DNA of 64,000 bases from Ruminococcus sp. (GTDB taxonomy: Bacteria > Bacillota > Clostridia > Oscillospirales > Ruminococcaceae), in contig JAFUXL010000004.1 of the NCBI GenBank assembly GCA_017470905.1, positions 112,705 to 176,704 of the forward strand, given 5' to 3'. Of the stretch, positions 17,959 to 26,023 are shown piece by piece (the stretch's first letter is position 1; every line of letters starts with the position of its first letter). A program made the position numbers and the translations under genes. The notes under the pieces were generated by a model. That model saw only the letters and a list, made by a program, of their open reading frames with translations. It did not search any database and was not told the DNA's origin.

Positions 17959-19404
17959 TCAGATATACACACAGGGGTCTGTTGAATTTTCTGATATTTC
18001 AACATCAAGGTTGGGAAATTTCTCTTCAAGCACACGTCTTATCTCTTCAAGGACGATATTCTCCGTATGGAAATGACCGCAGTCAAAAACGGTTATCCTG
18101 CCGTTATTTATTGAGTTTATCCATACATCGTGCTTTACATCGCCCGTTATAAGTGCATCGCAGTTCTTTTCGATGGCAAGACCGAGCATTGAACCTCCCG
18201 AACCCGAACAGAAGGCTATTCTGCCGATAAGCGGAGAATTATTATTCGTCATGCGGATATATTCACAGCCGAATATATCTTTCAGTTTCCTGCCGAAATC
18301 GAGTGCGGATATTTTTTCGCTCAGTTCAATTATATAACCGAGACAGTTTTCACCAATCTCTTCAAAAGGCTCTGTATTTTTGACATTGAAGTTATTTTTC
18401 AATCTTTCGAGTATAATTCCGTTTGTGCCGCCCTCGGCTATATCGAGATTTGTATGCATACATATCGCCGAAATGTCACGGTTTACAAGCTCATATACAG
18501 GAGTAAACTTTTCGATTTTTTTAATCGGGTTGAATATTACAGGGTGGTGGGAGATTATAAGGTCTGCTCCCTTGCAGTCCGCCTCGCATATCACGGGATA
18601 TGTTATATCGAGCGAAAGAATTACCGTATTGCATTCTTCCTCTCCGCCCTCGGTCAGAACTCCCGAATTATCCCATTTTTCCTGCAAATCAAAGGGATAT
18701 AATTCGTTGAGATAATCATATATGTCTTTAATCCTGACGGACTGCCAGCCGTTTTTTACCTTGCATGACAAAGCATGATAATGCACTGATTGTCTGTGCT
18801 TTCCTGCCTTTTCGAGATTAAGGCTTATGGTTTCAAGTCTTTTTGATTCGTCCTCACGGTATTCTCTTCCCATCGGGTCGTCATCATCAAAAAATCCTGC
18901 ATAGGATTCCGCCTCCGTGAGATATTTAAAATCGGAATTATATTCTGCGCACATTACAAGATATGTCTTGCTGCCGTCCCTGACTGCTTTTTCGGAAACT
19001 ATCTGCATTTGGTATTTATATAATCTCCTGCGGAGTATTTCGGGCTTTGTCATGGGCTGGAGGATAAATCTTATATCCCGTATATCATCCGAATCCGCCC
19101 TGTCGATTATATCGGCGATGGTTTCGCCGCCCATTCCTGCTATAATTATATCGCTCACGCCGTCGAGGGGGATATTTTCAAGACCGTCCGAAAGAATAAG
19201 CTCAACCTTATCGGAGATACCGTTTTTTTCGATGGTTTTTGCAGCGGATTCAAGGGGCTTTGGATTTATATCGGATGCGATTACCTTGCTGCATATGCCC
19301 GAATTTATAAGCTCTGCCGCAAGATATGCATGGTCGGTGCCTATATCGCAGACTGTTCCTTTTCCGTCAACATATTCTATGCAGGTTTTAAGTCTTATGT
19401 CCAT
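17959..19404 (-). CDS. trmK: Fusion of TrmK tRNA methyltransferase and Nif3-like protein
   Basis: 481 aa without an internal stop. Residues 1 to about 225 match TrmK, the tRNA adenine-22 N1 methyltransferase: VDGKGTVCDIGTDHAYL for SAM and GMGGETIADII. Residues about 226-481 match the Nif3/YqfO dinuclear-metal family: EKWDNSGVL, IISHHPVIF, MHTNLDIAEGGTN, VFDCGHFHTE with the usual His/Asp/Glu ligands. In most Firmicutes these are two adjacent genes; here no start codon is visible at the junction, so a true fusion is likely. The substrate of Nif3 proteins is unresolved. Confidence 0.85.
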   Translation of the reverse strand: MDIRLKTCIEYVDGKGTVCDIGTDHAYLAAELINSGICSKVIASDINPKPLESAAKTIEKNGISDKVELILSDGLENIPLDGVSDIIIAGMGGETIADIIDRADSDDIRDIRFILQPMTKPEILRRRLYKYQMQIVSEKAVRDGSKTYLVMCAEYNSDFKYLTEAESYAGFFDDDDPMGREYREDESKRLETISLNLEKAGKHRQSVHYHALSCKVKNGWQSVRIKDIYDYLNELYPFDLQEKWDNSGVLTEGGEEECNTVILSLDITYPVICEADCKGADLIISHHPVIFNPIKKIEKFTPVYELVNRDISAICMHTNLDIAEGGTNGIILERLKNNFNVKNTEPFEEIGENCLGYIIELSEKISALDFGRKLKDIFGCEYIRMTNNNSPLIGRIAFCSGSGGSMLGLAIEKNCDALITGDVKHDVWINSINNGRITVFDCGHFHTENIVLEEIRRVLEEKFPNLDVEISENSTDPCVYI

Positions 19405-19563
19405 AAATCACACCTTTTTCCATAAATGGGCATTCCGGAATAATTCAAAAAAATTCCTGTATTTTTCTTTGTTCCCCCGTTCACGGTGGTGGAACAGTAT
19501 TCTTATTATAATTTTTCCAACAAAACACGAACCACAGTTTTTTGCGCTGTGGCTCGTATGGTT

Positions 19564-19839
19564 TTATTCTTCGTTAAGCTTTGCGTAACACTCGCTGCAA
19601 TAGACAGGTCTGTCCTCTTTCGGCTCAAAGGGGACTTTTGCCTCTTTGCCGCAGGCAGCGCAGACACTTGTATAGAATACTCGCTCTCCTCTGCCCGAAT
19701 TTTTTCTTGCGGTACGGCATGATTTGCATCTGAGCGGTTCGTTCTGAAATCCCTTTTCCGCAAAAAATTCCTGTTCGCCTGCCGAGAAAATAAACTCATT
19801 TCCGCAGTCCTTGCAGACTAATGTCTTGTCTTCGTACAT
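19564..19839 (-). CDS. Zinc-ribbon protein
   Basis: 91 aa with four CxxC pairs (CKDC, CKSC, CAAC, CSEC), enough for two zinc ribbons. It matches the small zinc-ribbon domain proteins of Clostridia with unknown function. GAGGT lies 8 nt before the ATG. It is a short stand-alone gene between the trmK fusion and the coiled-coil cluster. Confidence 0.8.
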   Translation of the reverse strand: MYEDKTLVCKDCGNEFIFSAGEQEFFAEKGFQNEPLRCKSCRTARKNSGRGERVFYTSVCAACGKEAKVPFEPKEDRPVYCSECYAKLNEE

Positions 19840-19897
19840 CTTATATACCTCACTTTTATTTTTTATCCTGACAGAATTTACATCCGGTCAAAAATCA

Positions 19898-19937
19898 TAT
19901 ATCCTCCGACCCGTCCGTGCAGGTCGGAGGAATTTTT
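19898..19937 (-). terminator. Terminator after coiled-coil gene A
   Basis: Stem TCCTCCGACC / GGTCGGAGGA just past the stop of the minus-strand coiled-coil gene; a weaker T-rich stretch follows on that strand. Confidence 0.6.
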
Positions 19938-19939
19938 CG

Positions 19940-21559
19940 TTACTGAGGATTCTTTGCAGCCTCTTCCTCGGCAGCCTTGAGAAGCTCTGCCATATCAAAA
20001 TTGAAGTTGGCAGCCTTTTTGGGAGCAGGCTTGGGAGGTTCGGTCTGTTTTACAGGCTCAGGCTTGGGATTGGGTCTTGCAAGCTGGGGAACAGCAGGAA
20101 TTTCGTCCATTCCCATTACATCGAGATTAGCCTTGTTGTATCCGCCCGACGAAACGGCAGCGAACGGGTCATCGCTCTTTGCAGCCTCGGCAGCCTTTTC
20201 CTGAGAAATAACCTCGGGCTCGGGTTCAGCCTTGATTTCGGGAACGGAGGGCTTTGTATCCTCTTTCCTGCCGCCTGATGCCTTGTTGTCTGCTGCGGCT
20301 GATGATACGGCGAGAGCAGGAGCATTAAGCTTTATTTTTCCGTCGCTGTCAACGGTCTTTCTTGCGTCTTCAACGAGCTTCTTAGCCTCTGCCATACTGT
20401 CGTCAGCCTGTGCGGAAAGCTTGCTGAGTGCGGAATTTATATCATTGAACTTTGTATTGAGGTTTTCAATCTCGGTAAGGAGAGCGGTGCGAACGCTGTC
20501 TGAAAGCTCATTGATATTCTTATTCTGCTCTTTTGCGTCTGCGGTAACTTTTTCAGCCTCTGTCTTTGCATCGGCAATAGTCTTTTCAGCCTTGGCATTT
20601 GCATCATCGACAGTTTTCTTAGCCTTTGCATCGGCATCGGCAATAGTCTTTTCAGCCTTGGAATTGGCATCGTCAACAGTTTTCTTAGCCTGTTTTTCTG
20701 CATCTGCGATGGTTGCATCGGCTTTTTCCTGCGCCTCGGATTTGAGCTTGTTTACGGTTTCGTTCGCAGCCACAAAGAGGGCATTCATTGCGAGAGTGGG
20801 ATTGTTTGCGGCATCTGAAAGTTCTTCAATCTTCTTGTTGAGTTCGTCAATAGTCTTTTTGCTCTCTGCGAGACTTTCATTTTTGGATTTTTCAAGCTCG
20901 GCAATTTTTGCGTCTTTTTCGGCAGATTCCTTTGTCTTTTCGGCAAGCTTGGCACTTTTTTCTTCAAGCTCCCTGGTTTTCGCCTTAAGATCGTCCGACG
21001 TCTTTGTCATATCAGCCTTAATCTTTGCGATTTCCGCATCGGCAGCAGGATTTGCGGAAGCCTTCTGTTCTGCGGCTTTAAGCTGATTTCTGAGATTGTC
21101 GATTTCCTTTTTCGCAGCCTCAAGCCCTGCCATAGCCTGCTGATTTGCGGCAGGGGCAGGATTTTTCTGTTCTGCGGCTTTGAGCTGGTTTTTGAGGTTA
21201 TCGATTTCTTTTCTTGCGGCATCGAGAGCCTGCTGGGTCTGGGGGTTGGCATTACCGCCTGCGGCAGCAGCACCACCGACCTTCATTCTTTCAATCTGCT
21301 GTCTGAGTTCGTCATTTTCCTTTTTTGCAGCTCTGAGGGCGTTGTTTGAGGCATTGAGTTTTTCCTGAAGCTTATCTACCTGATTTCTGTACTGTGCGAT
21401 TTCCTTCGGGTCGGAGGGGGCAGATGAACCCTTTGCTTTCTGAAGGTCTGCTTCAAGACCCTCTATTTTAGAGTTGAGTTCATCGAGGTAGGTAAGTACG
21501 TCCTCTTTAACAAATCCGCCGCCGATTTTGGTGGTTCTTAACACGGTTGGCTCTTCCAT
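19940..21559 (-). CDS. Large coiled-coil protein with DivIVA-like N-terminal motif (copy A)
   Basis: 539 aa; ATG 21559 is chosen for its GGAG site. Residues 5-40 are the shared motif LRTTKIGGGFVKEDVLTYLD followed by ELNSKIEGLE. It resembles the DivIVA N-terminus (short conserved segment plus E/D-V-L-x-YL helix) and is found in the next genes too. Then comes a long coiled coil (about 25-430) with repeats such as AEKTIADADAKAKKTVDDAN, and a Pro/Lys/Glu-rich tail. Probably a cytoplasmic division or polarity scaffold, given its place downstream of ftsZ. The function is inference. Confidence 0.75.
   Translation of the reverse strand: MEEPTVLRTTKIGGGFVKEDVLTYLDELNSKIEGLEADLQKAKGSSAPSDPKEIAQYRNQVDKLQEKLNASNNALRAAKKENDELRQQIERMKVGGAAAAGGNANPQTQQALDAARKEIDNLKNQLKAAEQKNPAPAANQQAMAGLEAAKKEIDNLRNQLKAAEQKASANPAADAEIAKIKADMTKTSDDLKAKTRELEEKSAKLAEKTKESAEKDAKIAELEKSKNESLAESKKTIDELNKKIEELSDAANNPTLAMNALFVAANETVNKLKSEAQEKADATIADAEKQAKKTVDDANSKAEKTIADADAKAKKTVDDANAKAEKTIADAKTEAEKVTADAKEQNKNINELSDSVRTALLTEIENLNTKFNDINSALSKLSAQADDSMAEAKKLVEDARKTVDSDGKIKLNAPALAVSSAAADNKASGGRKEDTKPSVPEIKAEPEPEVISQEKAAEAAKSDDPFAAVSSGGYNKANLDVMGMDEIPAVPQLARPNPKPEPVKQTEPPKPAPKKAANFNFDMAELLKAAEEEAAKNPQ
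20530..20740 (-). repeat. Internal coding repeats in coiled-coil gene
   Basis: About five degenerate tandem units of 33-36 nt encode A-E/K-K-T-I/V-A/D-D-A-K/N heptad-like repeats. Such repeats may change copy number between strains and so the length of the coiled coil. Confidence 0.65.
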
Positions 21560-21644
21560 ATTGCACTCCATTTCCCCGCATACGACTGCGGAATAAATTT
21601 TTTAATATATTTTTTACAAAAATATAAGCGATAATTATAGATTG

Positions 21645-22280
21645 TCAGTTTTTCTGACCTGATATTAAACCAGTTATTGCGGATAATTTTTTTTCATATT
21701 CTGCCGCTTTTTCTTCAAGCATTTTATTTTCCTGTTTAAGTTTCTGATTTTCCTGTTCGAGCCTTTCGACCTTTGAATTAAGCTCATATATGAACGCAAC
21801 GGCACTTTCTGCGGAGTTCTGCACGGGCTGTGACGGTTCGGGTCTCGGCATTCCGAATGCAGTACTTCCCGTTACGACGGGGGCTGGTTTTTGTATATTG
21901 ATTTTTGAACCTGGAATTTCCTCTGCTGATTCTTCTTCGGCAGATTGAAAAAAATCCGATGTATCACTCGTATTGTCATAATCTTCGGAGAAAAACGCTT
22001 CCGCCGATTTGATTGACTCTTCAAGGGCATATTTCTTGTTATTAATTTCATCTAAACATATAAGAACATCGTCTTTGACAAAACCGCCGCCGATTTTTGT
22101 GTTTCTGAAATTTTTGACTGAATTTTTCACATTCAACGGCACAGGAGGCAAGCCGACTCTCCTGCGTTTATCATTAAGAGCTTTTATTTCGGAATTAAGC
22201 TGTTCAAGATATTTAAGAACATCTTCCTTGACAAAGCCGTTGCCGATTTTCGTGGTTCTCAATACAACCGGTTCTTCCAT
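21645..22280 (-). CDS. Coiled-coil protein with two DivIVA-like motifs (copy B)
   Basis: 211 aa; ATG 22280 follows AGGAG and lies 2 nt after the upstream stop. It has two copies of the family motif (VLRTTKIGNGFVKEDVLKYL at about 5, and NTKIGGGFVKDDVLICLDE at about 47), then a linker with acidic and Pro-rich parts and a C-terminal coiled coil (about 150-195). Cotranscribed with copy C. No known family could be named; DivIVA/GpsB-like is a structural guess. Confidence 0.7.
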   Translation of the reverse strand: MEEPVVLRTTKIGNGFVKEDVLKYLEQLNSEIKALNDKRRRVGLPPVPLNVKNSVKNFRNTKIGGGFVKDDVLICLDEINNKKYALEESIKSAEAFFSEDYDNTSDTSDFFQSAEEESAEEIPGSKINIQKPAPVVTGSTAFGMPRPEPSQPVQNSAESAVAFIYELNSKVERLEQENQKLKQENKMLEEKAAEYEKKLSAITGLISGQKN

Positions 22281-22282
22281 AG

Positions 22283-22600
22283 TCAGTCTCCTGTTATCCA
22301 TTTATAGGCAGGTGCGGAATTATCGTCAATTTTTTTGATTTCGCTTTCAAGAATACTGATTTTCGAGTTGAGGGCATCGAGATATGTGAGGACATCTTCC
22401 TTGACGAAACCGCCGCCGATTTTTGTGGTTCTCAAAACTCCGACCTCGCTGCCGAATTTACATTCTTCGGGAATGGGAATATCTGCGCTGCGCAGCTTGC
22501 TTTCAAGACTTTCTATTTTTGAATTAAGCTCGGTGAGGTAAGAGAGAACATCGTCCTTTACAAAACCGTTGCCGAACTTTGTTGTTCTGAGACTATCCAT
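22283..22600 (-). CDS. Small protein made of two DivIVA-like motifs (copy C)
   Basis: 105 aa; ATG 22600 has GGAG 8 nt upstream. It consists almost only of two motif units (LRTTKFGNGFVKDDVLSYLT and LRTTKIGGGFVKEDVLTYLD), each followed by a short coiled coil (LNSKIESLESKL; LNSKISILESEI). It may be a minimal assembly module that co-polymerises with copies A and B. Its leader is nearly identical to that of copy A. Confidence 0.7.
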   Translation of the reverse strand: MDSLRTTKFGNGFVKDDVLSYLTELNSKIESLESKLRSADIPIPEECKFGSEVGVLRTTKIGGGFVKEDVLTYLDALNSKISILESEIKKIDDNSAPAYKWITGD

Positions 22601-22640
22601 AAAACACTCCATTCCCCGCAGGTATGCGGAATAAAAATAT
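22601..22640 (-). promoter_or_regulatory. Leader hairpin shared by copies A and C
   Basis: The minus-strand leader reads ATTCCGCA-loop-TGCGGGGAA, then TGGAGTG before the start. The same hairpin and ribosome site precede copy A (21560-21597; loop differs). It may control translation or simply reflect a gene duplication that included the leader. Confidence 0.6.
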
Positions 22641-22811
22641 AAATATACAAAAACAAACTGACTGCAATCAAATCTATAAATAATTATATCACATTTTTTT
22701 TAATAATTCAATCATGAAAATGTAGAATTTTAAAGTTGATTTTAGTGCAATTTACTATAAAAAAACTCTTTTTATACAAAAAGTATAAAATTCTCTGCTC
22801 AAAGTTGTAAA

Positions 22812-22836
22812 AAAGGCTGTCCGTGAGACAGCCTTT
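22812..22836 (-). terminator. Terminator after gene D
   Basis: Stem AAAGGCTGTC / GACAGCCTTT with a T-tract on the minus strand ends the ftsZ-gene D transcript. Confidence 0.8.
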
Positions 22837-22842
22837 GATATT

Positions 22843-23286
22843 TCAGTTTTTAAATATCTTAAAAATATCGCCAAGTCCGAGGGCATCATTCACGCTGTCG
22901 AGGTTAGCCTCATCGTTGGTTATTTCTATGGGAGCATCGTCAGCCTTTTCCGAGAGGTCGGACACAACGGGGACATTGATGTCATTGTCGGGTTTTTCGG
23001 GTTCTTCGGCTGCTGTCTCCGCAGATACATTATCCGAGGGCTTATCGCTTTTAGCCATATGCTCTTCAAGGAATTTTATTGCAGCCTCGTTTCGTCTTTT
23101 TGCGGCTGCAACCTGTTCCTCGGCGGACTCAATAGCCTTCTGCGAGGTTTTGAGCATTTTGATGAGAGTGCTTTCGGCATCCTTGTATGCCTCGGCTTTC
23201 TGAAGCTCTGTCTCAAGATATTCTATGCGCTCGTTGAGACTGTTTATGTATTGGAATATATCGTCCTTGCTTATATTTGTATTCAT
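22843..23286 (-). CDS. Coiled-coil protein with FtsZ-like C-terminal peptide (gene D)
   Basis: 147 aa; ATG 23286 follows AAGGTG. The N-terminus (NISKDDIFQYINSLNERIEY) is a diverged version of the DivIVA-like motif, followed by a coiled coil to about residue 75 and an acidic linker. The end, LGLGDIFKIFKN, matches the end of the adjacent FtsZ ([12 protein letters not shown]). FtsZ uses that peptide to bind FtsA, SepF, ZipA-type partners, so this protein may compete for or bridge the same partners. No family name recognised. Confidence 0.7.
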   Translation of the reverse strand: MNTNISKDDIFQYINSLNERIEYLETELQKAEAYKDAESTLIKMLKTSQKAIESAEEQVAAAKRRNEAAIKFLEEHMAKSDKPSDNVSAETAAEEPEKPDNDINVPVVSDLSEKADDAPIEITNDEANLDSVNDALGLGDIFKIFKN

Positions 23287-23308
23287 AAATATCACCTTTC
23301 CGAATCAG

Positions 23309-23334
23309 CGGCAGTCTTTACGGACTGCCGCCGA
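23309..23334 (-). promoter_or_regulatory. Hairpin between ftsZ and gene D
   Basis: Nine-bp stem GCGGCAGTC / GACTGCCGC with a 6-nt loop and no following T-tract. It may be a processing or stability element that sets the ratio of FtsZ to gene D protein. Confidence 0.5.
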
Positions 23335-23340
23335 AAAAAG

Positions 23341-24657
23341 TCAGTTGCCAAGCATTTTGAAAATGTCATCAAGGTCGTAGTCCTGAGCCGACTGGTTTCT
23401 CTGATTGTTTCCGCTCATGCCGAGATTGTCTATAAGCGGATTGTCTATCTGGATAACGCTGTCATCTCCCGATTTAAGCGAGGATACCGGAATATCCACA
23501 GGGGGTCTTGCGGAGACCTTCTGAGCAGGGGCAGGCGCAGGATTTATGGTCTGTGCAGGATTTACCGCAGGTGCAGGAGCAGGCTGCGGATTATAATGCT
23601 GACTTTCGGGATAGCTGCGGAGAATATTGTCGCTGTAGGGAATATCAATCTGGGGAGCAGCGGCACTTATCTCCTCTGCGGGCTGTTCTTCGGGGGCATT
23701 GGGGTCGTCAAATCCGGCAGCAATGACCGTGATGGTCATTTCGTCCTGCATATCCTCTCTGAAAGCAGTACCGAAGATAAATTCAACACCCTCTGCGGCT
23801 GTATCGGTTATCATCTTTGTAGCCGTATCGACATCGGAAGAAAGAATATCCTCCGACATTGCAATATTTATGAGAAGTCTCTTAGCTCCCGAAATAGATG
23901 TTTCGAGGAGGGGGCTGGAAATAACCTGCGAAGCGGCTTCCTTTGCCTTATCCTTGCCGGAGCCGTGGCCTATAGCCATATGAGCGTAGCCTGCGCCCCT
24001 CATGATTGTCGAAACGTCTGCGAAATCGAGGTTGATGTATCCCTCTTCAACGATGAGGTCGGAAATACTCTTGACACCCGTTTTGAGAACATCATCCGAA
24101 AGGGAGAAGGACTGCTTCATGGTGAGCTGCTGTTTGCCGTCAAGGAGTCTCTCGTTGGGGATAACTATGAGGGAGTCGACATATTTTCTCAGCTCTGCAA
24201 TTCCTCTTTCAGCCTGAGCCATTTTCTGTTCTCTTTCAAAGAGAAAGGGCTTTGTAACGACTGCGACAGTGAGTATATCCATTTCCTTGGCAATTTTGGC
24301 GACAACGGGAGCTGCGCCCGTACCTGTGCCGCCGCCCATGCCTGCGGTAATGAAAATCATATCTGCGCCCTTGAGGTGATTTTCGATTTCGTCTCTGTTT
24401 TCCTCTGCGGAACGCTGACCGATTTCGGGTTTATTTCCTGCGCCTCTGCCCTTGGTGAGCTTTGCGCCTATAGGTATTCTTGTGGTAGCCTTTGACTTAT
24501 TGAGAGCCTTAGCGTCAGTATTTATTGCAATATATTCAATATTGCTTACCTCGGAATCAACCATACAGTTGACGGCATTTCCGCCGCCGCCGCCTACGCC
24601 TATGACTTTTATATTAACATCGGGTTCAATTGCTTCTTCGTAATTAAAATCTGACAT
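23341..24657 (-). CDS. ftsZ: Cell division protein FtsZ
   Basis: 438 aa tubulin-like GTPase that forms the Z ring. It has the GGGGGNAVN segment near residue 22, the GTP-binding [12 protein letters not shown] loop near 108, and the T7-loop region NLDFADV. A variable linker (about 325-420) rich in Pro/Ala/Gln leads to the conserved C-terminal peptide [13 protein letters not shown]. Strong AGGAGGAG ribosome site. It is separated from ftsQ by its own promoter; ftsA, the usual neighbour, is absent. Confidence 0.98.
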   Translation of the reverse strand: MSDFNYEEAIEPDVNIKVIGVGGGGGNAVNCMVDSEVSNIEYIAINTDAKALNKSKATTRIPIGAKLTKGRGAGNKPEIGQRSAEENRDEIENHLKGADMIFITAGMGGGTGTGAAPVVAKIAKEMDILTVAVVTKPFLFEREQKMAQAERGIAELRKYVDSLIVIPNERLLDGKQQLTMKQSFSLSDDVLKTGVKSISDLIVEEGYINLDFADVSTIMRGAGYAHMAIGHGSGKDKAKEAASQVISSPLLETSISGAKRLLINIAMSEDILSSDVDTATKMITDTAAEGVEFIFGTAFREDMQDEMTITVIAAGFDDPNAPEEQPAEEISAAAPQIDIPYSDNILRSYPESQHYNPQPAPAPAVNPAQTINPAPAPAQKVSARPPVDIPVSSLKSGDDSVIQIDNPLIDNLGMSGNNQRNQSAQDYDLDDIFKMLGN

Positions 24658-24766
24658 TGAAAACTCCTCCTATATCGTTCACATCTGCCGTAATCCTTAT
24701 GCGGTTGGGGAAAATACGGATAAGACATCTATTTTTATAAAAAAACAAGCTATAATTACACATAAC

Positions 24767-24795
24767 ATTGTAACATATTATTCGCTTTTTTTCAA
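24767..24795 (-). promoter_or_regulatory. ftsZ promoter
   Basis: On the minus strand TTGAAA, a 17-nt spacer and TACAAT, about 110 nt upstream of the ftsZ start. Confidence 0.7.
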
Positions 24796-24878
24796 GTCTC
24801 AGAAAAATATTTTTAAAATTCATCACATTGTACAATTAAGCCCTGAAATATTTCCGCATTTTATACAAAATAAAAATC

Positions 24879-24903
24879 ATCTCCCCGACTGCTGCGGGGA
24901 GAT
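24879..24903 (-). terminator. Terminator after ftsQ
   Basis: Stem ATCTCCCCG / CGGGGAGAT followed on the minus strand by a T-rich run. It separates the wall cluster from ftsZ. Confidence 0.8.
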
Positions 24904-24918
24904 ATGAGAACATAATAT

Positions 24919-25980
24919 TTACCAGCCCTGGTACTGATAATCCTGATTGCCGTAATATCCGTAATTCGGGTCTGCATAGTCATAGTCCGAATAGCCGTAG
25001 TTCGGGTCGTAGTATCCGTAGTTCGGGTCGTAATATCCGTAGTTCGGGTCATAATAATAATCAGGCTGCTGGTTATAATCGGGCGTTGTATAATCATCTG
25101 GAGTCTGAACATCATCAGCGGCGGCGGTTGTTGTGGTCGTGACGGGAATATCCTCTTTCACGGTAGTTGTAGTTACTGTAATTTCGGGTTCAAAGGAATC
25201 CACTCCCACACGGAAGCTGCATTCGTTTGAGCCGATTATTCTCAGAAGTCCCTTTTTGCCCTTTACGGTAGGCTCATTCATTACGCTCGATGCGAGGTCA
25301 AGCTTATATTCAATATCGTCACAGCCTCCGATTTTCAGCAGAATACCGTCCTCATAGGTAAGTCTTATATTGGTCTGGTCGGTCATGTTTATTTCGGTTA
25401 TCTTCATATCCTCGTATTTACCGAAATTTTCGAGCATATCGGCGAAAGCGTCATTTTTCTCCTCGTTAAGCGACGAGATATTCTTCCCTACGGTCATTTC
25501 TTTCGGTTCAAAGCCCTGCACAACGGCAAGTCCTTCCCGTTGGGAGGTATTGTTTGCGAGAATTTTTCCCCTTTCGCTGACAAGAAGCACACCTCCCTGA
25601 TATTCGACATTATATGTAGGTATGCATCTTGTAACGTGTATGCTTATCGAAGCTGGGAATTTTTTCCTGACCTCGACTTCTTCGACATTGAGGAGTTCGC
25701 TGTGGATTTTAGCCTCTGTTTCTGCGGCATCTATCCTGAAAAGATTGTCTCCTATGCTTATTCCCGATGCCTCGACTATGTTCATCGGAGTATAGGTATC
25801 CGATTCGCCCGATATTATTATTTGGTCTATATTGAACATGAATGTAAAGCAGAGAGTTATCCCCACTGTTATCACAAGCAGAATTACGGCGAGGATATAA
25901 ATGCTCATTTTGCGTTTTCTGCGGCTTGTGCGCCTTACGCTGTTATTTCTTTCTATACTGGTTTTTTCAACATCATTCAT
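24919..25980 (-). CDS. ftsQ: Cell division protein FtsQ/DivIB with Tyr-rich tail
   Basis: 353 aa; ATG 25980 follows GAGAGGG. A basic cytoplasmic N-terminus, one membrane helix (IYILAVILLVITVGITLCF) and an extracellular POTRA domain (INFxxxxIxxxISGE-type, here IDQIIISGE; SIGDNLFRID) identify FtsQ/DivIB, which links FtsL and FtsB in the divisome. Beyond the beta domain is a Thr-rich spacer and an unusual tail with repeated YDPNYGY units. A similar Tyr-rich tail ends the SpoIID-domain protein at 37620-39251. Confidence 0.88.
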   Translation of the reverse strand: MNDVEKTSIERNNSVRRTSRRKRKMSIYILAVILLVITVGITLCFTFMFNIDQIIISGESDTYTPMNIVEASGISIGDNLFRIDAAETEAKIHSELLNVEEVEVRKKFPASISIHVTRCIPTYNVEYQGGVLLVSERGKILANNTSQREGLAVVQGFEPKEMTVGKNISSLNEEKNDAFADMLENFGKYEDMKITEINMTDQTNIRLTYEDGILLKIGGCDDIEYKLDLASSVMNEPTVKGKKGLLRIIGSNECSFRVGVDSFEPEITVTTTTVKEDIPVTTTTTAAADDVQTPDDYTTPDYNQQPDYYYDPNYGYYDPNYGYYDPNYGYSDYDYADPNYGYYGNQDYQYQGW

Positions 25981-26023
25981 ATTTATCCCTCTCGGCAGCA
26001 ATCAATGCGGCTGCGCCAGCCGT

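Noticed and set aside
20232-21086. 284-codon plus-strand frame rich in Ser/Ala/Phe
   Set aside because: Antisense shadow of the Lys/Ala/Glu coiled-coil gene; no ribosome site.
23059-24495. 478-codon plus-strand frame over ftsZ
   Set aside because: Shadow of ftsZ on the opposite strand; Cys/His/Arg-rich translation without family features.
24644-24835. 63-codon frame upstream of ftsZ
   Set aside because: It covers the ftsZ promoter and leader, and its translation is AT-driven.
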